Source: an uncultured Oscillibacter sp.
GTDB lineage: Bacteria > Bacillota > Clostridia > Oscillospirales > Oscillospiraceae
Direction: 5' to 3'
Assembly: GCA_946551795.1 (NCBI GenBank)
Contig: CAMNRF010000001.1
Location: forward strand, 1 to 64,000
Length of the DNA: 64,000 bases
The notes beneath the pieces are model-generated. The model was not told the DNA's origin and ran no database searches. It saw nothing but the letters and a program-made list of their open reading frames with translations. This document shows positions 25,901 through 33,858 of the stretch, one piece after another; the first letter of the stretch is position 1; every line of letters starts with the position of its first letter. The position numbers and the translations under genes were made by a program.

Positions 25901-26443
25901 TCACTTTTCACCGGAGCGGGGCTGGTCCTCGGCCAGCAGGACATTCATGATCTCACCGTAGGTCTTCTCCGGCGCCTGGCGAAATCGTTCCGCCAGAATA
26001 TTCGCCATATCCTCCCGGACCACCATCAATTTCAAATCCATCAGACTGCCCATGTCGTCACTCAGGGAGAGACGCACCGTGTAGGTCCCATTGGGACGCT
26101 TCTCACAGGAGGCCCGCACCTGGCTTTTGCGGCGGAGCTTCCGGTTGCACTCGCCAATGTTCCTGTCGCACCGCAGCCGGACGGAGTAGGGAAGGCTGGA
26201 TTCACAGATCCGGCTGTTCCGCGTCCCCTTTTCCGTGATGGAGTACATACCGGCGTCGGAAACCGTCAAGTGTTCTGTCTTTACAAGATCCCGCAGACAG
26301 TCGGAGAAGTCAAAATAGTCCACGCCCTCATCGCACATGGCCAGATCCAGCATCGTATCAAAGGGGACGGGCTCGATCACCCTGGCGGCGATGTAGAGGA
26401 TCAGAAATTTGATTTCCAGCTTGTCGTGGATAAAACCGGCCAT
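25901..26443 (-). CDS. DUF4364 family protein (predicted wHTH regulator)
   Basis: A 180-residue member of the DUF4364 family widespread in Clostridia. The N-terminal ~75 residues (KLEIKFLILYIAARV...DFSDCLRDLVKTEHL...YSITEKGTR) look like a winged helix similar to those of PadR-like regulators, followed by a beta-rich C-terminal part. A DNA-binding role is inferred only. GGAGGTG precedes the ATG by 6 nt. It is a single gene on the minus strand between dnaE and a divergent lipoprotein gene. Confidence 0.8.
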   Translation of the reverse strand: MAGFIHDKLEIKFLILYIAARVIEPVPFDTMLDLAMCDEGVDYFDFSDCLRDLVKTEHLTVSDAGMYSITEKGTRNSRICESSLPYSVRLRCDRNIGECNRKLRRKSQVRASCEKRPNGTYTVRLSLSDDMGSLMDLKLMVVREDMANILAERFRQAPEKTYGEIMNVLLAEDQPRSGEK

Positions 26444-26541
26444 GGCGCACCTCCAGTGGGTTCTGATGTCTCCCTCTCAGTATACCGCATTTCCGGTCGG
26501 ATTGTATAGGGCGAAATTCCCGAAAATTGTAGAAATTTGCC

Positions 26542-26570
26542 TTGACGGCTTGGGCGGTGGTTGCTATGAT
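26542..26570 (+). promoter_or_regulatory. SigmaA promoter of the DUF3048 lipoprotein gene
   Basis: TTGACG (26542-26547), 17-bp spacer, TATGAT (26565-26570), ~30 bp before the ATG at 26602. Confidence 0.75.
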
Positions 26571-26601
26571 TGGAACAACACAGGAAAGGCGGCGGTAGCT
26601 T

Positions 26602-27687
26602 ATGAGGAGAAGGGCCCTGGCCCTCTTTTTGGCCATATGGATGATCTGCGCCCTGGCAGGGTGCGGAAAGCAGGAGCCGGAGCGGCCGGTCCCCCCGGCG
26701 GAGTCTCCGCCCGCGGAGGCGCCGGAACCGGAGCCGGAGCCGGTACCCTATGTGCCGGCGGGCACCAATCCGCTGACGGGGGAGCCCATGGAGCCGGAGT
26801 ATGAGAGCAGCCGCCCCGTGGCGGTGATGCTCAACAATCTCAAGGCGGCCCAGCCCCAGCTGGGGGTCTCCCGGGCGGACATCATCTACGAGGTTCCCGC
26901 CGAGGGCGGCATCACCCGGATGCTGGGGGTGTACCAGTCCCTGGAGGGCGTGGGAAACCTGGGCAGCATCCGCTCCGCCCGGTCCTATTATCTGGAGCTG
27001 GCCCTGGGGCTGGACGCGCTGTACGTCCACGCCGGCGGCAGTCCCGGCGCCTACCGGGACATCCCGGCCTGGGGCGTGGACAACATGGACGGCGTCCGGG
27101 GGACTGAGGACGCCAAGATCTTCTGGCGGGACCAGGAGCGGCGGAAAACCAAGGGCTATGAGCACAGCCTGCTGACCTCCGGTGAGAAGATCCGGGAATA
27201 TCTGGACACAGGCGCCCTCCGCACGGAGCATGAGGCGGGGTACGTCTATCCCCAGGCCTTCGTGCCCGACGGGACCCCCGCGGGCGGCAGCCCGGCGGAG
27301 CACGTGGAGGTGCGGTTTTCCGCCTACAAGACCGGAACCTTTGACTACGATGCCGGAACGGGAAAATACCTGGCGGGGCAGTACGGCAGGGAGTATGTGG
27401 ACGGCGATAACGGGGAACAGGTGGCCGTCACCAATCTGCTGGTGCTGGAGACCGGCATCTCCGTGATCTCCGGGGACATGGAGGGGCGTCTGAGCGTGCG
27501 CCTCACCGGAGAGGGGGACGGGACCTTCTTCTGCGGCGGAAAGTCCGTGCCCATCCGCTGGAGCAAGGCTGACCGGAACAGCCCCTTCGTCTACACCCTG
27601 GAGGACGGGAAGCTCCTGGCCCTGGGACAGGGGAACAGCTACGTCTGTGTCATCAGCCCCAGGACCAGCCAGGTGACATTTGAATAG
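26602..27687 (+). CDS. DUF3048 domain lipoprotein (YerB-like)
   Basis: A 361-residue exported lipoprotein. The signal peptide ends in the lipobox LAGC (cysteine at residue 22), followed by a proline/glutamate-rich linker (~25-55) and a DUF3048 domain starting at VAVMLNNLKAAQPQLG and containing GGITRMLGVYQSL and IRSARSYYLELA. The B. subtilis homologue YerB is a lipoprotein of unknown role. The GGCGGTAGCTT before the ATG is a weak SD. The gene is transcribed alone, with its own promoter and terminator. Confidence 0.88.
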   Translation: MRRRALALFLAIWMICALAGCGKQEPERPVPPAESPPAEAPEPEPEPVPYVPAGTNPLTGEPMEPEYESSRPVAVMLNNLKAAQPQLGVSRADIIYEVPAEGGITRMLGVYQSLEGVGNLGSIRSARSYYLELALGLDALYVHAGGSPGAYRDIPAWGVDNMDGVRGTEDAKIFWRDQERRKTKGYEHSLLTSGEKIREYLDTGALRTEHEAGYVYPQAFVPDGTPAGGSPAEHVEVRFSAYKTGTFDYDAGTGKYLAGQYGREYVDGDNGEQVAVTNLLVLETGISVISGDMEGRLSVRLTGEGDGTFFCGGKSVPIRWSKADRNSPFVYTLEDGKLLALGQGNSYVCVISPRTSQVTFE

Positions 27688-27697
27688 GAGCTCCGCC

Positions 27698-27727
27698 AAG
27701 GCGCGCCGGTCCGGCGCGCCTTTTTTT
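27698..27727 (+). terminator. intrinsic terminator after DUF3048 gene
   Basis: AAGGCGCGCC (27698-27707) pairs with GGCGCGCCTT (27713-27722) and runs into seven Ts. Confidence 0.92.
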
Positions 27728-27728
27728 C

Positions 27729-27754
27729 ACCCTCCTGCGGCGGTGGCATACACT
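27729..27754 (+). promoter_or_regulatory. possible mother-cell sigma (SigE/SigK-like) promoter
   Basis: CATACACT (27747-27754) fits the SigE -10 consensus CATACAnT and is close to SigK's CATAnnnTA. An AC dinucleotide lies 16 bp upstream (27729-27730), as SigK promoters require, but no clear SigE -35 is present. It lies ~50 bp before the cysteine-rich gene. A 19-bp palindrome (27759-27777) follows immediately. Confidence 0.35.
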
Positions 27755-27803
27755 GGATTGAAAGAAATTTTCTTTCACCAGCTACTTATTAGGAGGTATT
27801 GCA

Positions 27804-28646
27804 ATGCCCGAGAAAGTTATGCCCGGTCCCGTGGAGGATCTCGGCGGCATCCGGGAGGCAGTTTGCATCCATACCAGGAAGATCTATGATTCCTGCCGAG
27901 ATAAGGACTGCATTGAGGACCTGCGCTTCTACCCCAAGATGCAGTATGTGGATGTCATCAACCGTGCCCTGTCCGTCAAGGGCGGCTCCGCCAAGCTGCT
28001 CTATACCTATGTGGATGTGGAGCCCGTCAGCTTCAACCGGGGCTTCTACACCGTGGATATGCGCTTTTTCTACTCCGTGACTCTGCAGGCCTACCTCAGC
28101 TGCCCGGCTCCGGTCACCGTGGAGGGCCTGTGCGTGTTTGATAAGCGGGTGATTCTGTTCGGCAGCGAGGGGAACGCCAAGATCTTCTCCTCTCAGATGA
28201 GCTCCGGCGGCCCCGACGCCCAGATGGTGAAGCGGGCCAACGCCCCCATCGCCGTGGTGGAGGCCGTGGACCCCATCGTGCTGGACGCCCGCGTCATGGA
28301 CTGCTGCGGCAAGCGGGACTGCGACTGCGACCTGTGCGAGGTGCCGTCCTTCGTCAACAGCTTCTTCGACTGCGAGCTCTCCAGCGGGGATGACTCCCGC
28401 CGGATCTACGTCACGCTGGGGCAGTTCTCCATCGTGCGCCTGGAGCGGGACTCCCAGCTGCTGGTGCCTGTGTACGACTACTGCATGCCCGACAAGGAGT
28501 GCTCCTGCGGCAGCGACAAGGAGGACCCCTGCTGCATCTTCCGGAACATCTCCTTCCCGGTGGGCGAGTTCTTCCCGCCCAATACCGTGCGGATGCCGGA
28601 GAACTACGAGGATACCAAGAGCTTTTGCAGCTGCTGCAACAACTGA
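27804..28646 (+). CDS. cysteine-rich protein of unknown function, candidate spore-surface protein
   Basis: A 280-residue protein with 19 cysteines by my count, concentrated after residue 160 in clusters such as CCGKRDCDCDLC, CSCGSDKEDPCC and CSCC at the extreme C-terminus. There is no signal peptide and no membrane helix. The middle part is beta-rich (FYTVDMRFFYSVTLQAYL). AGGAGG is placed ideally before the ATG. Clustered cysteines in an unexported protein of a sporeformer suggest metal binding or a disulfide-linked spore layer like the CotY/CotZ class, but I do not recognise homology to any named coat protein. The upstream -10-like element is compatible with mother-cell expression. Confidence 0.6.
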   Translation: MPEKVMPGPVEDLGGIREAVCIHTRKIYDSCRDKDCIEDLRFYPKMQYVDVINRALSVKGGSAKLLYTYVDVEPVSFNRGFYTVDMRFFYSVTLQAYLSCPAPVTVEGLCVFDKRVILFGSEGNAKIFSSQMSSGGPDAQMVKRANAPIAVVEAVDPIVLDARVMDCCGKRDCDCDLCEVPSFVNSFFDCELSSGDDSRRIYVTLGQFSIVRLERDSQLLVPVYDYCMPDKECSCGSDKEDPCCIFRNISFPVGEFFPPNTVRMPENYEDTKSFCSCCNN

Positions 28647-28664
28647 GCGGTGACCATAGCGCCA

Positions 28665-28701
28665 GGAAGGGCCCGGCGGGAACATCCCGTCGGGCCCTTC
28701 C
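28665..28701. terminator. long hairpin between convergent genes
   Basis: GGAAGGGCCCGGCGGG (28665-28680) pairs with 28686-28701 with one G-U wobble around a 5-nt loop. It serves the cysteine-rich gene and the opposite gene. Confidence 0.85.
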
Positions 28702-28710
28702 ACATTCTCT

Positions 28711-29361
28711 CTATTTTCCGTTGCTCAGATAGGCTCCCTCCGCCTCTGCAAGAAAGGAAGCTCTCGCAGAGGGCCAGAGCGTCCGTTGGACATAAAATTC
28801 CCCGCTCCACCGGGCGGAGGCCATGGCCGGCGCATTGGGAGAAACGGTGGAGTCCTCTGTGGAGGCGTGGACATGGAAAGTCAGCGCGTCGTCTCTTCCC
28901 CAGGCCGCCTGGGGAATTTCACCCGTATAGTCGGGGAAATCGCGCGCCGTCAGCGCCGTGTTTTTACCAGGCTGGACCACGCAGGACGAGTCGCCGGGGC
29001 CGGCAGATCGGGTGGAGGAGAGTTTCCTGCCATCCCAGGTAAGGGAGGCAGACCGCAGGGTGACAGACCAGTCAGAGCTGCCCGCTGTTCCAACGTCCCG
29101 GAAGCCGGTTTCCACCCAGGGGCAGAAGAGAACCGTCTGCTCTTTCCCGGCAAAACTGGACGCGGTGTACAGATAGACTGTATCACCCTCCGACGGTCCT
29201 GCGACCTCCTGCTGCTCGAAGTATGCCCGGAGGGCGTCATAGTACTGGAAAGAGGGGTCAAAGGCCGCCTCTTGGAACCGCGGATGGACGGGGATGCAGG
29301 CCGCCGCCCAAATAGCGGCGCAAAGGCCAGCTGAAATTATAAGAGCTGTGGGTTTTTTCAC
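28711..29361 (-). CDS. predicted membrane-anchored extracellular protein, unknown
   Basis: A 216-residue protein starting KKPTALIISAGLCAAIWAAAC, a signal-anchor or lipoprotein-like leader, followed by a soluble part with WSVTLRSASLTWDG and TFHVHASTEDS, compatible with a beta-rich exported domain. I chose the GTG at 29361 because GGTGG lies 6 nt before it and the leader then begins at the basic pair; the frame is open 45 bp further to an ATG at 29406. No family recognised. It stands alone on the minus strand. Confidence 0.5.
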   Translation of the reverse strand: MKKPTALIISAGLCAAIWAAACIPVHPRFQEAAFDPSFQYYDALRAYFEQQEVAGPSEGDTVYLYTASSFAGKEQTVLFCPWVETGFRDVGTAGSSDWSVTLRSASLTWDGRKLSSTRSAGPGDSSCVVQPGKNTALTARDFPDYTGEIPQAAWGRDDALTFHVHASTEDSTVSPNAPAMASARWSGEFYVQRTLWPSARASFLAEAEGAYLSNGK

Positions 29362-29522
29362 AATTTCCACCACTTTTCTGGCGGCGGGGATCTTCCCGCC
29401 CGGCAAGGGGAAGCACGGTCTTTCGCACCTCGCATAGAGGACAATTTACCAAAGCATAACACACCACAGGGGGGATATCAAGGCCGTTTCGCGTCTTGCG
29501 AGACGGAATACCGGGACAATTT

Positions 29523-29942
29523 TTACATCTCCCGCTGATACTGGACCATCAGGCACAGCTCCAGGACGGACTTTCCGAGAAAGACCCCCACTGCCGCCAG
29601 CGTGATCCACAGCGGCGCGCCGAAGCCGATGAAGAGCCAGGCCGCCGCCATGACGCCCCACTGCAGCACCTCGCCGGAGACCGCCTGGGCCCGGCGGCGG
29701 ATGGCCACGGTCCGCTCGTCATTGGCCGCGATCTCGTCCCGCCGCATCTGGACGGGGTCTCTCTCCGCCCACCGCAGCATTCTCCAGTTGGCAGCCCCCA
29801 TGGCCAGCAGGCCGGAGCCCACGCCGGTGAGCATCCCGCCGAATTTGTCCGGGGCGGAGAGCTTCCAGGCCGCCAGGGCCCCCAGCAGGAAAACCATGCC
29901 GGCGGCCATCAGAGCCGTGTACAGCGTTTTCTTTCGTCTCAT
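29523..29942 (-). CDS. four-helix membrane protein paired with XRE regulator
   Basis: A 139-residue protein with two pairs of hydrophobic helices (about 8-26, 36-51, 92-108 and 111-130) and a charged central loop (RWAERDPVQMRRDEIAANDERTVAIRRRA). Proteins of this type with a central ERDPxxxRxxEIxxxDER pattern are commonly encoded behind a small XRE regulator in Firmicutes and are annotated only as membrane proteins. The start codon overlaps the regulator's stop by 4 bp (ATGA), so translation is coupled. It may be the membrane partner or target of the regulator. Confidence 0.7.
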   Translation of the reverse strand: MRRKKTLYTALMAAGMVFLLGALAAWKLSAPDKFGGMLTGVGSGLLAMGAANWRMLRWAERDPVQMRRDEIAANDERTVAIRRRAQAVSGEVLQWGVMAAAWLFIGFGAPLWITLAAVGVFLGKSVLELCLMVQYQREM

Positions 29943-30142
29943 TTGACGTCCTCCTCATAGATGAAAATATCCTCAATGGACATCCCGAAATACCGGGCAA
30001 TCTTGAACGCCAGCAGAATAGAGGGGTTGTACCGCCCGTTCTCCAAGGAGCCGATGGTCTGCCGGGAGACCTCCAGCGCGTCCGCCAGCTCCTCCTGCCG
30101 GAGCCCCCGGGCCCTCCGCAGCTCCTCCAGCCGGTTTTTCAA
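29939..30142 (-). CDS. XRE-family helix-turn-helix regulator
   Basis: A 67-residue single-domain regulator typical of the YgzD-like class. The HTH reads LRQEELADALEVSRQTIGSLENGRYNPS (~14-41). I chose the TTG at 30142 (LKNRLEELRRARG) because AGGAGG lies 8 nt before it and the length then matches the family; the frame runs 51 bp further without an SD. It is first of two coupled genes. A strong promoter and a GGAAAG-N4-CTTTCC inverted repeat upstream suggest it controls itself. Confidence 0.9.
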   Translation of the reverse strand: MKNRLEELRRARGLRQEELADALEVSRQTIGSLENGRYNPSILLAFKIARYFGMSIEDIFIYEEDVK

Positions 30143-30160
30143 AGGGATCACCTCCTGAAT

Positions 30161-30176
30161 GGAAAGTTTGCTTTCC
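30161..30176. promoter_or_regulatory. inverted repeat, probable operator of the XRE regulator
   Basis: GGAAAGTTTGCTTTCC is a perfect 6-bp inverted repeat with a 4-bp gap, lying between the -10 and the SD. A further half-site CTTTCC (30218-30223) abuts the -35. Confidence 0.5.
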
Positions 30177-30183
30177 GTGAAGA

Positions 30184-30212
30184 AGCATACCACACGCGGA
30201 ACGCGATGTCAA
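30184..30212 (-). promoter_or_regulatory. SigmaA promoter of the XRE/membrane protein operon
   Basis: On the minus strand a consensus TTGACA (30207-30212), 17-bp spacer, TATGCT (30184-30189). Confidence 0.8.
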
Positions 30213-30258
30213 GCACACTTTCCGTTTTTGACTGATTTTCCGGAGAGGAGAAAAAATA

Positions 30259-30287
30259 GCATACCGGGGGACAACCTCTCATAGAGT
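30259..30287 (+). promoter_or_regulatory. SigE-like promoter of spoIIIA operon
   Basis: GCATACC (30259-30265), 14-bp spacer, CATAGAGT (30280-30287), compared with SigE consensus kmATATT-N14-CATACAnT. The transcription start would be ~20 bp before the TTG of spoIIIAA. The B. subtilis spoIIIA operon is SigE-controlled, so context and sequence agree. Confidence 0.65.
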
Positions 30288-30313
30288 GTAGCAGTCAGAA
30301 AGGGGGAGGTCCC

Positions 30314-31228
30314 TTGCAAAAGGATTTGAATATTCTGCGCTACGAGGACGCGGCGGCCTGTCTGCCCGTCCGGCTGCGAAAGGCGGCCATGGCCCTGCCG
30401 GAGGAGCGGAAGGCCCTGGCGGAGGAGTTCCGCCTCCGGGCCGGACAACCCATGACCGTGCTCCTGCCCACGGGAGAGGTCTCTCTGGAGGTCCATGTGG
30501 AGCCGGAGGAGCTGGAGGCGCTGTGCGACCTGGCCACCGAGTTCTCCCGGTACGCCGCGGCGGAGACGCTGCGGGAGGGATACCTCTCCGTCCGGGGAGG
30601 CTTCCGGATCGGCCTGTGCGGCACGGCGGTGATGAAGGACGGAGCCAACACAAACCTCAAAAACCTCTCCTCGGCGGCGGTCCGCGTGGCCCGGGAGAAG
30701 ATCGGCATCGCCGACGGCGTAGCCCCCAAGCTGTTCCGGGACGGGGATTTTGCCAGCACGCTGATCCTCTCCCCGCCGGGAGGCGGCAAGACCACGCTGC
30801 TGCGGGACCTGGTGCGGCGGCTGTCGGAGGGGGTGGGGGAGTACGGCCCCCGGCGGGTGTCCCTCATCGACGAGCGGGGCGAGGTGGCGGTGATGTACCG
30901 GGGGGAGCCCCAGATGAACGTGGGCCCCCGCACCGACGTGCTGGACGCCTGCCCCAAGGCCCTGGGAATCCCCATCGTCCTGCGGGCCATGAACCCCCAG
31001 ATCATCGCTGTGGACGAGATCACCGTCCGGGAGGACCTGCGGGCCGTCTCCATGGCCGCAGGCTGCGGTGTGCGGCTGCTGGCCACCATTCACGCCGCCG
31101 GAGTGGAGGAGCTGCGCCGGAAGCCCCTCTACGCCCAGCTGCTCTCGGACAGGGTGTTCCGCCTGGCGGTGCGGGTGGTGCCCACGGAGGCGGGCCGGTT
31201 CTACCAGGTGGAGGAGCTGCCATGCTGA
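30314..31228 (+). CDS. spoIIIAA: stage III sporulation protein AA (secretion-type ATPase)
   Basis: A 304-residue ATPase of the type II/IV secretion superfamily that energises the SpoIIIA-SpoIIQ channel ('feeding tube') between mother cell and forespore. Walker A PPGGGKTT is near residues 154-161, and the Walker B/Asp-box region contains IDERGEVAVMYRG and AVDEITVREDL; the His-box region is LLATIHAAG. TTG at 30314 has GGAGGTCCC before it. It is the first of eight genes spaced tightly or overlapping, and its stop overlaps spoIIIAB by 7 bp. Confidence 0.97.
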   Translation: MQKDLNILRYEDAAACLPVRLRKAAMALPEERKALAEEFRLRAGQPMTVLLPTGEVSLEVHVEPEELEALCDLATEFSRYAAAETLREGYLSVRGGFRIGLCGTAVMKDGANTNLKNLSSAAVRVAREKIGIADGVAPKLFRDGDFASTLILSPPGGGKTTLLRDLVRRLSEGVGEYGPRRVSLIDERGEVAVMYRGEPQMNVGPRTDVLDACPKALGIPIVLRAMNPQIIAVDEITVREDLRAVSMAAGCGVRLLATIHAAGVEELRRKPLYAQLLSDRVFRLAVRVVPTEAGRFYQVEELPC

Positions 31229-31707
31229 AAGTCCTGGGAAGCGCCTGTATCCTGGGAGGCGGGATATTGGCCCGGTATCTCCAGGCGGCGGAGCGCCGCC
31301 GGGAGATGGACACGCTGTCGGACCTCCTCTGGGCGCTGCGGCGGATGGCGGAGGAGATCCGCATGGCCCGGACGCCCCTGCCCCTTCTGCTGGAGCGGCT
31401 GTCCCAGGGGTGCGGGGAGACAGCGGGGGCGTTTTTCCGGGAGGTGTCCGCCGCCGCCCGTCGGGGAGAGAACCTGGGAGATGCCTGGCGGCAGGCGGCA
31501 GAAACGCTGCCGGGCACCTCCGCGCTGACGGAACTGGGAGACGGCCTCTGCGGCGACGAGGAGAGTGTCTGCAAAGCAATTTCCCTTGTCATATACTCCC
31601 TGGCACAGGATCTGGAGGAACGGACCCGCCGCCAGCCGGAGGAGGCCAAACGCGCCACCGCGCTGTGCCTGTCCGGCGCGGCGCTGCTGGTGATTTTACT
31701 GATTTGA
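31222..31707 (+). CDS. spoIIIAB: stage III sporulation protein AB
   Basis: A 161-residue membrane protein with a hydrophobic segment at each end (~4-18 and ~146-161) and an alpha-helical middle resembling the GspF platform protein of type II secretion. Typical features include ARYLQAAERRREMDTLSDLLWALRRMAEEIR near the start and LGDAWRQAAE in the middle. It is thought to work with SpoIIIAA in channel assembly. The ATG overlaps the spoIIIAA stop. The length is close to the 171 residues of the B. subtilis protein. Confidence 0.95.
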   Translation: MLKVLGSACILGGGILARYLQAAERRREMDTLSDLLWALRRMAEEIRMARTPLPLLLERLSQGCGETAGAFFREVSAAARRGENLGDAWRQAAETLPGTSALTELGDGLCGDEESVCKAISLVIYSLAQDLEERTRRQPEEAKRATALCLSGAALLVILLI

Positions 31708-31719
31708 GGATTGCACGAT

Positions 31720-31914
31720 ATGGATGTGGATTTGATTTTTAAGATTGCGGCCATCGGAATTCTGGTGGCGGTGCTGAACCAGCTGCTGGTGCGCTCGGGG
31801 CGGGAGGAGCAGGCTATGATGACCACCCTGGCGGGACTGGTGGTGGTGCTGATGATTATGGTGCAGGAGATCAGCGACCTGTTCGACCTGATCAAGGCGC
31901 TGTTCAACTTCTGA
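31720..31914 (+). CDS. spoIIIAC: stage III sporulation protein AC
   Basis: A 64-residue protein with two membrane helices (~5-22 and ~36-52), the usual size. The stretch DLIFKIAAIGILVAVLNQLLVRSGREEQA matches the family well. I chose the ATG at 31720 over the TTG at 31711 because GAGG lies ~10 nt upstream. SpoIIIAC is an inner membrane component of the mother cell side of the channel, structurally similar to SpoIIIAD's half. Confidence 0.95.
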   Translation: MDVDLIFKIAAIGILVAVLNQLLVRSGREEQAMMTTLAGLVVVLMIMVQEISDLFDLIKALFNF

Positions 31915-31916
31915 GT

Positions 31917-32306
31917 ATGGAGCAGGTCTTTCAGGTGACCGGGCTCTGCGTGGTGGGGGCGCTGCTGGCGCTGGTGCTGAAAAAGGGGAGCCCGGAGCTG
32001 GCGCTGCTGCTGGCCCTGGCCGCCGTGGCGGCGGTGCTGCTGTTCCTGGCGGGGGCCCTGGGGGAGCTGCTGGACTTTCTCCGGGAGATCGGGGCCGCCA
32101 GCGGCCTCTCGGAGGACCTGTTCATCCCTCTGTACAAGACGGCGGGCATCGCCCTGGTGGTGAAGGCCGGGGGCAGTCTCTGCCATGACGCGGGGGAGTC
32201 CGCCCTGGCCTCGGCGGTGGAGACGGCGGGGACCGTGTGCGCCCTGCTGGTGTCTCTGCCGCTGCTGCGGGCGGTGCTGGCCCTGCTGCTGGAGCTGACG
32301 CGATGA
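31917..32306 (+). CDS. spoIIIAD: stage III sporulation protein AD
   Basis: A 129-residue four-helix membrane protein, almost entirely Leu/Ala/Val-rich between charged turns. It follows spoIIIAC by 2 bp with the same reading direction and overlaps spoIIIAE by 4 bp. Core residues DFLREIGAASGLSEDLFIPLYKTAGIAL and GGSLCHDAGESALASAVETAGT agree with SpoIIIAD. It is part of the channel's membrane base. Confidence 0.95.
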   Translation: MEQVFQVTGLCVVGALLALVLKKGSPELALLLALAAVAAVLLFLAGALGELLDFLREIGAASGLSEDLFIPLYKTAGIALVVKAGGSLCHDAGESALASAVETAGTVCALLVSLPLLRAVLALLLELTR

Positions 32307-33382
32307 AACAACTGATTTTTTTCATTCTGGCCCTGGCGGCGTTGACCGTCCCGTCCCGGGGGGCGGAGATCCCCCGGGACCTGGAGGAGGCTCTGCCGGA
32401 GGCGGCGGAAGAACTTCTGGGGCAGGTAGACACCTCCGGAGCGGGGGGGCTCTCCTCGGGAATCAGCGCGATTCTGAGCTGGATGGGCCGGGAGGCGGGG
32501 GACATCCTCCGCCAGCGCATCCGGGGAGCGGCGCTGGTGCTGCTGGCGGTGGTGCTGTGCGGCGCGGTGGACGGGTTCTACCAGGGGGTGGACGGCGGAA
32601 AGGTGACGGTGTTCCTGCCTATGGCGGGGGCGCTGTCCGTGACGCTGCTGACAGCGGGGAGCCTGGACTCCCTGATGGGCCTGGGGGCCAGGACCATCGA
32701 GGAGCTCTCCACCTTTTCCAGGGTGCTGCTGCCCACGCTGGCGGCGGCCGCGGCGGCCTCCGGCGCGGTGACCTCCGCCACGGTGCAGCAGGTGACCACG
32801 GTGTTTCTGGCGGACCTTCTGATCAGCCTCATCGACCGGCTGCTGATGCCCCTGGTGTACTTATACGCCGGCGCCCTGGCCGCCTCCGCCATGCTGCCGG
32901 AGAACCGGCTGGGGGCTCTGGCGGAGGCGCTGAAAAAGGTTATCACCTGGATTCTGACCACGGTGCTGCTGGCTTTTACGGTGTACCTGTCCGTGGTGCG
33001 GGTGGTCTCCGGGTCGGCGGACGCCGCGGCGCTGAAGGTAGCCAAGGCCGCCATCAGCGGCGTGATCCCGGTGGTGGGGAGCATTCTCTCCGAGGCGTCG
33101 GAGACCGTGCTGGCGGGGGCGGGGATGCTGAAAAACACCATCGGTGTCTTCGGGATGCTGGGGATTCTGGCGGCCTGCGCCCACCCGTTTTTGCAGCTGG
33201 GGGTGCAATATCTGCTGTACAAGCTCACCGCCTTTCTGGCGGCCACGGTGGGGGCGCCCAGCCTCTGCAAGTTGATCGACGGCCTGGGGGGCGCCTTCGG
33301 GCTGGTGCTGGGCATGACGGGCAGCTGCGCCTTTCTCCTTTTGATCTCGGTGCTGTCCTCCGTGGCGGCGGTGACGCCGTGA
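32303..33382 (+). CDS. spoIIIAE: stage III sporulation protein AE
   Basis: A 359-residue membrane protein with a signal peptide (cut near SRGAE), a short outside part and about eight helices. It is the largest membrane component of the SpoIIIA channel. The pattern VDGFYQGVDGGKVTVFLPMAGALSV and the late VIPVVGSILSEASETVLAGAGMLKNTIGVFG block are conserved in SpoIIIAE. The ATG overlaps the previous stop (ATGA). Confidence 0.95.
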   Translation: MKQLIFFILALAALTVPSRGAEIPRDLEEALPEAAEELLGQVDTSGAGGLSSGISAILSWMGREAGDILRQRIRGAALVLLAVVLCGAVDGFYQGVDGGKVTVFLPMAGALSVTLLTAGSLDSLMGLGARTIEELSTFSRVLLPTLAAAAAASGAVTSATVQQVTTVFLADLLISLIDRLLMPLVYLYAGALAASAMLPENRLGALAEALKKVITWILTTVLLAFTVYLSVVRVVSGSADAAALKVAKAAISGVIPVVGSILSEASETVLAGAGMLKNTIGVFGMLGILAACAHPFLQLGVQYLLYKLTAFLAATVGAPSLCKLIDGLGGAFGLVLGMTGSCAFLLLISVLSSVAAVTP

Positions 33383-33858
33383 TCGCCGCGGTGCGGGAGT
33401 GGCTGACGTCGGTGGTGGCGGTGACGCTGCTGCTGACGGTGGCCCAGACCCTGATTCCCGAGGGGAATATCCGGAGGATCGCCGCCTTCACCGGGGGGCT
33501 GGCCCTGCTGGCGGCCCTGCTCCAGCCGGTGCTTCGGACGGACCTGAGCCGGCTGGACCTGGATCTGGACGTGTACACCCAGGCGGTGGAGGAGCGGCAG
33601 GCGGAGCTGGAGCAGGCCAGGGAGGCGGAGCTTGCTTCGGTCATAGCTTCGCGGACGGAAGCATATATATTGGACAAAGCCGCCCAGCTTGGACTTTCTC
33701 TCTCCGTCCGGGTGGAGACGGAGACTGGGGCGGAGGGGGTGCCCCTGCCCTGGGCGGCGGAGGTGAGAGGTCCCCGGTCGGAGGAGCTGGCGGCCTATAT
33801 GGAGCGGGAGCTGGGCATCCCGCGGGAGAGGCAGGTTTGGCATGAAACTGAAAGCTGA
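33379..33858 (+). CDS. spoIIIAF: stage III sporulation protein AF
   Basis: A 159-residue protein with two N-terminal helices (~8-22 and ~33-48) and a periplasm-like soluble domain of the ring-building (RBM-like) fold. GTG at 33379 overlaps the spoIIIAE stop, and no ATG lies nearby, so a coupled GTG start is likely. The segment TLIPEGNIRRIAAFTGGLALLAALLQP is characteristic. A heptad-like QAVEERQAELEQAREAEL stretch may form a short coiled coil. Confidence 0.93.
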   Translation: MIAAVREWLTSVVAVTLLLTVAQTLIPEGNIRRIAAFTGGLALLAALLQPVLRTDLSRLDLDLDVYTQAVEERQAELEQAREAELASVIASRTEAYILDKAAQLGLSLSVRVETETGAEGVPLPWAAEVRGPRSEELAAYMERELGIPRERQVWHETES

